Assembly: GCF_029893965.1 (NCBI RefSeq)
Contig: NZ_JARXXP010000005.1
Span: forward strand, 1 to 64,000
Length of the DNA stretch: 64,000 nucleotides
Direction of reading: 5' to 3'
DNA from: Paenibacillus sp. PastM-3
Lineage (GTDB): Bacteria > Bacillota > Bacilli > Paenibacillales > Paenibacillaceae
The translations under genes and the position numbers were made by a program. The notes beneath the pieces were generated by a model. It was given only the letters and a program-made list of their open reading frames with translations. It made no database searches and had not been told where the DNA came from. Positions 1 through 6,702 of the stretch are shown here, piece after piece (position 1 is the stretch's first letter; each line of letters opens with the position of its first letter).

Positions 1-50
1 GTTCGCGGAGCGTCCACCCAAGTGAATACGTACATCCTACTCCAAACCAA

Positions 51-100
51 GGGCCGTCCCAAGTAGCCATTTCATGGCTTTTGGGACAGCCCCTTTTTAA
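51..100 (+). terminator. Rho-independent terminator
   Basis: A long imperfect inverted repeat (arms around GGGCCGTCCC and GGGACAGCCC, loop near 80) is followed by TTTTT on the + strand. It would end a transcript coming from a + strand gene left of the window. A closely similar hairpin sits at 5278-5326. Confidence 0.75.
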
Positions 101-217
101 TGGCCCTGCCGATGAATGGATCATCTTGCGGAGCCAATTGATGTGGAAGATGATACGTTTTGATGATGTCTGCAACGATTTGATAGGAATGCAGACGCGC
201 CTAATAGCGTCTTATTT

Positions 218-550
218 TTACGCAACAGGAGTACCATTAGGTATTTCAGTATCCGGCTTTAATAGAATTACATCTCCTTTTTCCGGGACTCCTCCCAAAA
301 CTAATACTTCCGATTTGAATCCCGCAATGCGCCGAGGAGGGAAATTGACGATTCCTATAATTTGCTTTCCTACCATTTCATCAACCTTGTAACGCTTAGT
401 TATTTGTGCACTTGAGGATTTCATTCCGATCTCCGGTCCAAAATCAATCTTAAGCTTTATCGCAGGGATCTTTGCTTCTTCAAAAAGCTCCGCTTCCTTA
501 ATTGTTCCGACACGAATATCTAGTGCTGCAAAATCATCGATCGTTGCCAA
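218..550 (-). CDS. csaA: CsaA-like tRNA-binding domain protein
   Basis: Small protein of 110 aa made almost wholly of one tRNA-binding OB-fold, the length and layout of CsaA, a dimeric protein with chaperone-like and tRNA-binding activity described in Bacillus. The family signature is visible: DIRVGTI near residue 12, the SSAQIT stretch near 46 and the IVNFPPRRIAG stretch near 67. The start is TTG at 548-550, placed seven bases after GGAGGAGG; there is no in-frame ATG nearby. It stands alone on the minus strand with its own upstream gap. It could be confused with the C-terminal domain of methionyl-tRNA synthetase, but no synthetase part is present. Confidence 0.9.
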   Translation of the reverse strand: MATIDDFAALDIRVGTIKEAELFEEAKIPAIKLKIDFGPEIGMKSSSAQITKRYKVDEMVGKQIIGIVNFPPRRIAGFKSEVLVLGGVPEKGDVILLKPDTEIPNGTPVA

Positions 551-645
551 CGTTTTGCCTCCTCCACTATAGTCTTTAACCGCTCACGGAAATATCTCTC
601 ACGCTTTCCAGACAGAAATTAATGAGTTCCGCTCAGTGTTGCATT

Positions 646-970
646 TTACTTCGCTGGCCGGAACGGCTGCAGGAGTCGAATCCCTTCCTCAATGGATCCC
701 TCCATCAGTTCTAAAAGCTGGGGCACCAGTTCCTGCATCCGGGGGGGCGCTCAGGTGCTGATCGAGGGCATCCCTGTTTTCCCAGCGTTCGTAGATGATG
801 AATGTGCCAGGCTGGCCTTCTACCTCGTGAGCCTCGTAGTCAATGTTGCCCAGGTCGTTGCGCGACGGGGTGACAGCAGCAGTCATGAATGCCTTCATCT
901 CGGCTTCTCTCCCTGCCTTAGTTCTCGCCTCCCAGAGTACAGTAACGTAACGGTTGTTTGTATCGTTCAT
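646..970 (-). pseudogene. ABM-domain monooxygenase, frameshifted at a C7 tract
   Basis: The first 70 or so residues form an antibiotic biosynthesis monooxygenase (ABM) ferredoxin-like fold: VTVLWEARTKAGRE, then the FIIYERWENRDALDQHLSAP stretch ending near residue 73. In the sequence as given the frame then runs into unrelated residues and stops at 689. The + strand has seven G at 741-747; removing one base restores a family-like C-terminus with MQELVPQLLELMEG and a stop at 646-648. AGGTGG lies before the ATG at 968-970. The gene is therefore either a fresh frameshift, a phase-variable tract, or a sequencing error. Such proteins commonly act as small cofactor-free monooxygenases on quinols or electrophiles; the substrate here is unknown. 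Confidence 0.8.
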
Positions 971-1033
971 GCTAATTCCACCTAATTATTATGCTTGAAA
1001 TTCCAATCTATTAATAGCTTAAGTTTAATGCTG

Positions 1034-2125
1034 TTATAATCGTCCAAAAGAACGATTAAAGCCTTGGCCCCCAAGAACATCTTGACGAACCACATCTAAA
1101 CGACGTGTTTGGTATTCACCCAAAGCTTTTGTTATCGAATTCGGATACTGTTTAATGGAGTCTATAATGGCAACCGTATCATCAAGGGAGTCATTAAAGC
1201 CTGCGCCAGTCATTGGTGACATGGTATGAGCTGCATCGCCAATCATGGCTATTCTTCCTTTTGACAATATATTAGGGATGTATTCATTAACGGGTGCCCC
1301 GATTAAACTGCGGTCCTTAATCGCGATTTGCAAAATTGCATTATCTTCTTTATTCCAATTTGCTTGGCTGGTATGTGATAGTTCTTCTAGTAGCGAATCG
1401 GGAATAGCTTCACCGTATAAGGAATGCTGGGCAATCCCGTCCTTTAATACACCTAATTCAGACAGCACATGATTATGCGAATGATCAAACCAGCAAAAAC
1501 CAATCCATCGCTGGCCAGGGTTGGTTCCCCCTTCTATACCCGGCATCACCGCAGTTGTCAATGTACCGGCAGCGCTATTGTTGAAATAAGCACTCGAAAG
1601 CTGCCGTTTTTTCCAGTCTTTCTTTGGCAGCAGTTCTTCGTCCACCTTCCCTACCCAAACCAGATAGCCAGCATAATCTGCAAATGGTCTGTCAGGGTTT
1701 AAATAGCGGCGGACAATACTGCGATATCCATCTGCGCCAATCAAAAAGTCACCTTTAAACGTCTGCTCCTCATCACTGGTAGCCCAAGCAGATGATTCAT
1801 TTTGCCCAACACTAACAATTCGTGTATTGTGCTGAAGGGTAATACCTGGTTCTTTTGCAACTGCATTGCGCAAACGTCCTTGAATGGCTGACCAGGCTTC
1901 AACATTGTTGTTACCACTCGATGCCAAGTGTCTTAATTCTCGTTCAATTTCACTATTACTATAAGGCTTTGTTTGTAAACGAATAAAAGCACCATTTCTT
2001 AATGATGAATCTGCACGTTCAAGAATGGTAACTGTATAACCAGAACGCGATAACGCAAGCCCCATCATTAGACCACCTAAAGATCCACCTACAATAATGG
2101 CATGTTCAAACTTATTTTGCGGCAT
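1034..2125 (-). CDS. FAD-dependent monooxygenase (PHBH-type fold)
   Basis: A 363 aa flavoprotein hydroxylase of the class that uses NAD(P)H and oxygen to hydroxylate small or aromatic substrates. The N-terminus carries the FAD dinucleotide-binding motif IVGGSLGGL (residues 11-19), a DG motif GADGYRSIVRR near 130, and the second FAD motif IGDAAHTMSPMTGAG near 295. The length is short but within the range of the family. GGGGGA precedes the ATG. It lies directly upstream of the ABM gene on the same strand, which suggests a shared oxidative pathway, but the substrate cannot be read from sequence. Confidence 0.85.
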   Translation of the reverse strand: MPQNKFEHAIIVGGSLGGLMMGLALSRSGYTVTILERADSSLRNGAFIRLQTKPYSNSEIERELRHLASSGNNNVEAWSAIQGRLRNAVAKEPGITLQHNTRIVSVGQNESSAWATSDEEQTFKGDFLIGADGYRSIVRRYLNPDRPFADYAGYLVWVGKVDEELLPKKDWKKRQLSSAYFNNSAAGTLTTAVMPGIEGGTNPGQRWIGFCWFDHSHNHVLSELGVLKDGIAQHSLYGEAIPDSLLEELSHTSQANWNKEDNAILQIAIKDRSLIGAPVNEYIPNILSKGRIAMIGDAAHTMSPMTGAGFNDSLDDTVAIIDSIKQYPNSITKALGEYQTRRLDVVRQDVLGGQGFNRSFGRL

Positions 2126-2178
2126 TTGTCATTCCCCCATTCTAGCCTTCTGTCGAAGAGGATTTGTTAAAATGCCCA

Positions 2179-3030
2179 TTACTGCAGTTTCATCTGGCTG
2201 CGGAGCATCCGGTCGAGCAGTTTGTCTGGGAGAATACGGACCAGCCGGGTCAGCAGTGCCGAATCGCGGCCGGCCGTATAGCGGGTGCGCGGCTTACTTG
2301 CGTGGATTGCACGTGAAACCACTGCCGCCACTTTCTCAGGGCGGATACCGTCCGTTGCCCACGATTCAGCCTGAGCCTTCACGGCGTCAAAAAGACGATC
2401 ATGACGCCTGTGCTGATCGGGCGTCATCAACTTGGACAGCCGATCGGCTGTCGTAACCCCTTTCTCCGACAGGCTGGTGCTGACACCGCCCGGAGTAATC
2501 ATGATGACCTTGAGTCCGAACGAGGACATCTCCCTGCGGAGACTGTCATTGATCGCTTCCATCGCGTACTTTGCAGCCGAATAAATTCCGAAACCGGGCA
2601 TTGAAATTTTGCCGCCAACGGATCCGATATTGACCACGCGTCCGCCGCAGCTCAGCAAGGCCGGAGTAAGCGCCTGAATAACCGCAACCTGACCGATTAC
2701 ACTGACTTCAATCTGGCGGCGTAATTCATCGAGCGGAACCATCTCGAGAGGCGCATTAACGGCGATGCCTGCATTGTTAACTACTGCCCGCAAAGGGCGA
2801 CCAAGCGGATCTTTCTCCACCCGTTCGGCCAGCGCCTTTAGTGTGTCGATATTGGTAATATCGACGATCACCGGCTCGATATTGTGGCGTTTGATTTTGT
2901 CGGCGTCTTCCTGACGACGCACCCCCGCCAATACGTAAAATCCGTCAGCGGCGAGCTTCTCCGCGGTAGCCCTGCCGATGCCGCTGGACGTACCTGTCAC
3001 GACAACCAGTTCTTGAGTTTGGATTGACAT
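2179..3030 (-). CDS. Short-chain dehydrogenase/reductase (SDR)
   Basis: A classical SDR with the Rossmann motif TGTSSGIG close to the N-terminus, NNAG near residue 90 and the catalytic Ser...Tyr-x3-Lys set (IGSVGG, then YSAAKYA). I chose the ATG at 3028-3030 because AGGAGGG lies six bases before it; the reading frame stays open upstream to 3075 without a good ribosome-binding site, and that part overlaps an operator. The C-terminal extension past residue 230 resembles SDRs that act on lipids or steroids, but the substrate is unknown. Three TetR-type operator palindromes lie just upstream, so the gene is most likely repressed by the TetR protein encoded at 3206-3781. Confidence 0.88.
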   Translation of the reverse strand: MSIQTQELVVVTGTSSGIGRATAEKLAADGFYVLAGVRRQEDADKIKRHNIEPVIVDITNIDTLKALAERVEKDPLGRPLRAVVNNAGIAVNAPLEMVPLDELRRQIEVSVIGQVAVIQALTPALLSCGGRVVNIGSVGGKISMPGFGIYSAAKYAMEAINDSLRREMSSFGLKVIMITPGGVSTSLSEKGVTTADRLSKLMTPDQHRRHDRLFDAVKAQAESWATDGIRPEKVAAVVSRAIHASKPRTRYTAGRDSALLTRLVRILPDKLLDRMLRSQMKLQ

Positions 3031-3066
3031 AGTAACCCTCCTAAGTTGGATATGATATGGATCATG

Positions 3067-3129
3067 GTATAGCACTGCTATACGAACATTATAGCGCTGC
3101 TATACAAAATTGTCTATAGCGGTGCTATA
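3067..3129 (-). promoter_or_regulatory. Three TetR operator palindromes upstream of the SDR gene
   Basis: Three near-perfect palindromes of the form TATAGCRSTGCTATA lie at 3067-3083 (17 bp, perfect), 3090-3104 and 3115-3129. The same site occurs once more before the tetR gene at 3790-3804. The symmetry and position are what is expected of a TetR-family dimer operator. Spacing between centres is 22 and 25 bp. Confidence 0.88.
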
Positions 3130-3145
3130 TCTTTTCTCCAAACAT

Positions 3146-3199
3146 AAAAAAGATCGCCATCCTCCTGGTGGTCCAGGTTGGATAGGCGATCGATCTTTC
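3146..3199 (-). terminator. Terminator downstream of tetR
   Basis: Inverted repeat with arms around AAAGATCGCCATCC and GGATAGGCGATCGATCTTT, with an inner CCTGG/CCAGG pair. Read on the minus strand it ends in a T-rich run at 3146-3150, so it separates the tetR transcript from the operators and promoter of the SDR gene. Confidence 0.8.
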
Positions 3200-3205
3200 T
3201 TATCC

Positions 3206-3781
3206 TCATTTTGATTCGGCGTCCGGCCTTTGGATCAAAATGATCTGCATTACACTTTCCCGAATGAGATCAACGACGTCAGGTTGGGGTGGGGGTGCCT
3301 TACGAATCTGGGCCGTCACATACAGCCAAGAGGCCGTATTGGCGGAAGCCCAGACCAGATCTGCCGCAACCTGGGCTGACACGGCCAGGTTGCCTTCGTC
3401 GGCGACTTTCTGAATATTTTGCACTAGTGCTTGGTACGAATGATCTGCCGCCTCGATATGGGCGCCCTCGAGCAACCGCCCCATCATCGCCGCATAAATC
3501 CGAGGACGGGTTGCCGCGAAGCGGACATAGTCATCCCATCCTTGACGAAGAGCCATCTCTGGAATGGTGGACTCCACTGCGGCAATCTTGCTTTCAAATA
3601 ACTGTTTGAACGCTTCCACTATAGCTGCACTCAGGAGTCCATCGGCATTGCCGAAATGGTGGTAGAGCGTAGGGGCCGTAACCTGCGCGATTGCAGTTAC
3701 GGCTCGCGTCGAAAATTGGGCTCCGCCCTCCTCTTCGAGTACCTTAAGAGCTGCTGCCAATATTTTGTCATATGTGTTCAT
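3206..3781 (-). CDS. TetR/AcrR family transcriptional repressor
   Basis: A 191 aa one-component regulator. The N-terminal helix-turn-helix spans about residues 8-52, with the family pattern TRAVTAIAQVTAPTLYHHFGNADGL; the remainder is a variable ligand-binding helical domain. One palindromic site lies just upstream of its start (3790-3804) and three more lie before the downstream SDR gene, so it probably represses itself and the SDR gene and is released by a small hydrophobic ligand or SDR substrate. That last point is inference; the ligand cannot be predicted. Confidence 0.88.
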   Translation of the reverse strand: MNTYDKILAAALKVLEEEGGAQFSTRAVTAIAQVTAPTLYHHFGNADGLLSAAIVEAFKQLFESKIAAVESTIPEMALRQGWDDYVRFAATRPRIYAAMMGRLLEGAHIEAADHSYQALVQNIQKVADEGNLAVSAQVAADLVWASANTASWLYVTAQIRKAPPPQPDVVDLIRESVMQIILIQRPDAESK

Positions 3782-3789
3782 ATGTCCAT

Positions 3790-3804
3790 TATAGCAGTGC
3801 TATA
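3790..3804 (-). promoter_or_regulatory. TetR operator in front of tetR (autoregulation)
   Basis: TATAGCAGTGCTATA, a copy of the palindrome found three times before the SDR gene, lies nine bases upstream of the tetR ATG. Confidence 0.85.
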
Positions 3805-3955
3805 TGCGTATGTCCACGACGAAGGTTGGATGATCTCAATGCTTACCGATTATTTTTATGTAGGAACGGAATTATACGTATATGTATCAATTGAACTGGA
3901 ATAATAAACAAGATATAGTGTTATTGCATAGGAGTTATGAAGGGAGTCAATTACT

Positions 3956-4300
3956 TTGAATGTTGAATTGTTGAAGGATCTTATTAAGGATGATCGGGGC
4001 AATTATTACGCAGCAGTCCACAAGGAAGGTAATGAGCTGACTTTGGTTAATGCGATGCTTGAGCGGTCTTACGAAGATTTATTAGAGTTTAATGAGGAAT
4101 TCAAACACAAGTATGCAGAGTACGAGCACCAGTTCATTGGCAAAATTATCATGGATAAGGTGCGGCACGACGTCGTATTCGCTTCCAAAGAGGACGGTCA
4201 TGGCCGAATGCATGATTTGGGTAAGGTAATGAGCGAATACAGAGTTACGTTTATCGATATGATTGAATTTTACCGAAATCCTCGGACAGGACGCCTATGA
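3956..4300 (+). CDS. Small protein of unknown function coupled to an LLM oxidoreductase
   Basis: 114 aa, mostly helical and charged, with no signal peptide or membrane segment and no domain I recognise. The start is TTG at 3956-3958, nine bases after AAGGGAG at 3940-3946; no ATG start fits. Its stop overlaps the start of the next gene (ATGA at 4297-4300), so the two are very likely translationally coupled and functionally linked. The C-terminal half contains several aromatic and His residues (for example YEHQF near 62 and RHDVVF near 76), but no known motif. Confidence 0.7.
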   Translation: MNVELLKDLIKDDRGNYYAAVHKEGNELTLVNAMLERSYEDLLEFNEEFKHKYAEYEHQFIGKIIMDKVRHDVVFASKEDGHGRMHDLGKVMSEYRVTFIDMIEFYRNPRTGRL

Positions 4301-5244
4301 CAGCGAAACCGATTAAACTTAGTGTTTTGGATTTGGTCCCCGTTTTTGATGAGGTCGATGCAACCTTCGCACTGGGACAAGCTGTAGAGCTGGCTCAAGC
4401 AGCCGAAAGACTGGGATATTTCCGTTATTGGGTGGCGGAACATCATGATATGCCAGGGCTGGCATGCACCTCGACGGATGTGCTACTATCGCATATCGGC
4501 GCAAAAACACATAACATCCGTATCGGATCCGGGGCATTGCTGTTGCCGCATTATAAGCCTCTTAAAGTTGCAGAATCCTTTCATTTACTCGCTAGCTTGT
4601 ACCCGGGACGCGTTGATCTTGGGTTAGGAAGGGCGCCCGGTGGTTCCGCCGAAGTCAGTCTTGCTCTCAGTGACAACTTTCTTGAAAATGTCTGGAAAAT
4701 GCCAGAATTGCTCCGGGGAGTTTCCGATTTTTTGCAGGGGAGCTATGAATATGAAGGACGTCGGATTACCGCCCGCCCAACTCCACCCGTATCGCCAGAA
4801 CTGTGGCTGCTAGGGACAAATAAGAAAAGCGCAGCTTATGCAGCCGAGTTTGGAACAGGTTATGTTTTTGGTCAGTTTATGAGCGAAGTAACCGGGGAGG
4901 AAGTATTAAGAGCTTACCGCGAAGCGTTTACTCCGTCAGCTCTTTCCCCTGTACCGCGAGCGATCGTTGCCGTTGGTGTCGTTTGCGCGGAAACAGAGGA
5001 GGAGGCAGAGAGGCTGGCATCCTCGGGTACAGCTTTGTTTCAACAAGAAGCTTCCGCAGGGGAAAGGGCTCCCCTTTCGGAGCGTAAGCTGCTGATAGGC
5101 ACGCCTGAGAGCTTAAAGAAAAAGCTCGAACAGTTATCTCACTTGTATGGCGTTGATGAATTCATTGTCGTTACAATGATTCCCGACTATCGGAAACGGT
5201 TGCGTTCTTTTGAGCTGCTTGCACGTACATGCTTAATGGCTTAA
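4297..5244 (+). CDS. LLM-class flavin-dependent oxidoreductase
   Basis: A 315 aa luciferase-like monooxygenase with a TIM-barrel fold. The family markers are visible: LSVLDLVPV at the N-terminus, YWVAEHHDMPGLACT near residues 46-60, IRIGSGALLLPHY near 75-87, and the phosphate-binding loop VDLGLGRAPGG near 106-116. This layout fits the MsnO8-like subgroup that uses FMNH2. Substrate is unknown; members degrade or oxidise alkanes, sulphonates or amines. It is coupled by a 4-base overlap to the unknown gene upstream and followed by a terminator. Confidence 0.88.
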   Translation: MTAKPIKLSVLDLVPVFDEVDATFALGQAVELAQAAERLGYFRYWVAEHHDMPGLACTSTDVLLSHIGAKTHNIRIGSGALLLPHYKPLKVAESFHLLASLYPGRVDLGLGRAPGGSAEVSLALSDNFLENVWKMPELLRGVSDFLQGSYEYEGRRITARPTPPVSPELWLLGTNKKSAAYAAEFGTGYVFGQFMSEVTGEEVLRAYREAFTPSALSPVPRAIVAVGVVCAETEEEAERLASSGTALFQQEASAGERAPLSERKLLIGTPESLKKKLEQLSHLYGVDEFIVVTMIPDYRKRLRSFELLARTCLMA

Positions 5245-5277
5245 TTCGTTTAATTATTACAGCAGGGAGAATGTAAA

Positions 5278-5326
5278 ACGGGGCTGCCCTGAAGTCATCT
5301 TAATGACTTTTGGGACAGCCTCGTTC
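5278..5326 (+). terminator. Terminator after the LLM oxidoreductase gene
   Basis: Inverted repeat with arms around GGGGCTGCCCTGAAGTCAT and ATGACTTTTGGGACAGCC, loop of about four bases. It shares the arm TTTTGGGACAGCC with the hairpin at 51-100. The T-run on the + strand is poor, so it may work with a weaker U-tract or in both directions. Confidence 0.6.
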
Positions 5327-5361
5327 ATTTATATGAAAATTCAGTGTAGAGATTGTAGAAT

Positions 5362-5880
5362 TTAGCTTAATGCTTTTACTAAAGCTTCCCCAAATTCTTT
5401 GGCACCATCTGGACCATCACCAGTGATAATATCATCATGAGCAACAACATGTTTTTCAACATATATTACTTCATTCGCTTTTAATTGGTCTTTTTGTACA
5501 TCCACTGGATAGCAAGTTGCTTCTCTTCCAGTAAGTAAGCCCGTTTTAGCTACAGTAACCGCACCTGCACAAATTCCTGTTACAAGAACTTTATTCGTGT
5601 ATGCTTGTTTCAAGTAGTCTTGTAATTCTTGATTTCCCCATAGATAATCGTTCGTACCAGATCCACCAATAACAGATACAACATCATAGTCAGAAGCAAC
5701 AACGTCTGAGAAAATGACCTCAGCAGTTGCTTTACCTTCATAATCCCCTATGATTTCACCTGTTTTTGTACTTGCAATTGTCACATCAATTCCGTTGCTT
5801 TCCAATTCCGCTTTGGGTTGAAATAATTCGTCTTCATTGAAACGTTCTGGTGGTATAATCAAAAGTGCTTTTTTACTCAT
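5362..5880 (-). CDS. DJ-1/PfpI family protein
   Basis: 172 aa from the ATG at 5878-5880, chosen because AGGAGG lies upstream of it; the open frame extends to 5928 without a comparable site. The protein is a class I glutamine amidotransferase-like fold: the nucleophile elbow VTGICAGAV near residue 98 holds the conserved Cys, and a Glu occurs near the N-terminus, as in DJ-1/PfpI members. These act as glyoxalases, deglycases, chaperones or proteases; the sequence does not tell which. The base composition is AT-richer than most of the window, as is the adjacent HxlR gene, hinting that the pair travelled together. Confidence 0.88.
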   Translation of the reverse strand: MSKKALLIIPPERFNEDELFQPKAELESNGIDVTIASTKTGEIIGDYEGKATAEVIFSDVVASDYDVVSVIGGSGTNDYLWGNQELQDYLKQAYTNKVLVTGICAGAVTVAKTGLLTGREATCYPVDVQKDQLKANEVIYVEKHVVAHDDIITGDGPDGAKEFGEALVKALS

Positions 5881-5948
5881 TTGTAGTTCCTCCTCATTAA
5901 TAAAAAGATTCGCCCGTAAGACGACCATTTCATTCTACTGCTTGTTTT

Positions 5949-6000
5949 CTTCACTGTGAAGAATGCACTTTTTTGTAAGGAGGTTACCGCCAGGTTACAA
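5949..6000. promoter_or_regulatory. Candidate operator region between PfpI and HxlR genes
   Basis: The gap between the divergent genes holds a perfect 13-bp palindrome CTTCACTGTGAAG (5949-5961) and an outer inverted repeat TTGTAA (5973-5978) / TTACAA (5995-6000) enclosing two GGTTAC words. HxlR proteins bind such inverted repeats close to their own gene, so either may be the site. Confidence 0.45.
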
Positions 6001-6027
6001 TGGATACAAATAAGGAGGTAAGAATTT

Positions 6028-6417
6028 ATGCCAGATACCTTTAGAGATGAAATTAAAGAAAAGATTATAAATGGTGATTATAATTGCGAAAAAGAACTGA
6101 CCTTATCAATTATAAGTGGTAAATGGAAAATCGTTATTTTATGGCATTTGGGGGTAGAAGGACCACATCGATTCAGTGATCTCCAAAGGCTTTTTCCAAA
6201 AATATCTCATAAAATATTAACGAATCAATTAAGAGAACTGATGGAAGATGGAATCGTTCATCGCGAGGTTTATCCAGAAGTTCCACCGAAAGTGGAATAT
6301 TCCATGACTGAATTGGGGATGACTTTACTTCCTATCGTTGAAATGATGTATGAATGGGGAAAAAATCGGATGGCAGAAATCATAAAAGAAATGGACATCT
6401 CGGAATTAAACAATTAA
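6028..6417 (+). CDS. HxlR family transcriptional regulator
   Basis: 129 aa winged-helix regulator. The HxlR pattern is clear: [22 protein letters not shown] with the leading Cys near residue 20, then [24 protein letters not shown] (recognition helix) and the wing [32 protein letters not shown] lies before the ATG. It is divergent from the PfpI gene and most likely controls it; many HxlR proteins sense electrophiles or oxidants through the N-terminal Cys, which would fit a DJ-1 type target. Confidence 0.9.
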   Translation: MPDTFRDEIKEKIINGDYNCEKELTLSIISGKWKIVILWHLGVEGPHRFSDLQRLFPKISHKILTNQLRELMEDGIVHREVYPEVPPKVEYSMTELGMTLLPIVEMMYEWGKNRMAEIIKEMDISELNN

Positions 6418-6647
6418 GCATAAGCTTACATTTACAATGTTGCTTTACAAAACCTTTTACGAATAAATGAACAAAGTCCACCTCACTAAATACATAACGC
6501 CCATATAGTTATAATGTGGAATATAGGCATATTACAGTTGAACAGCGAAGTTATCCTCTTCTGGCGCGTATGTAGCAGGCACTCTAAACATTTATTTATC
6601 TACAGGAAAAAGTTTACTGAATGTGTTATCTAAAATAATAGTAAAAA

Positions 6648-6690
6648 CAAAATAAAAGAACCCGCACAGCCATCCACCGGCTGTGCGGGC
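6648..6690 (-). terminator. Terminator of the beta-galactosidase gene
   Basis: Perfect GC-rich hairpin CCCGCACAGCC / GGCTGTGCGGG at 6661-6689, followed on the minus strand by a T-rich run. It lies 13 bases past the stop codon of the GH42 gene. Confidence 0.9.
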
Positions 6691-6702
6691 CCCCCTCCTA
6701 TA

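Noticed and set aside
3656..3904. + strand 82-residue frame overlapping the tetR start
   Set aside because: It runs antisense through the tetR start and the operator, with no ribosome-binding site.
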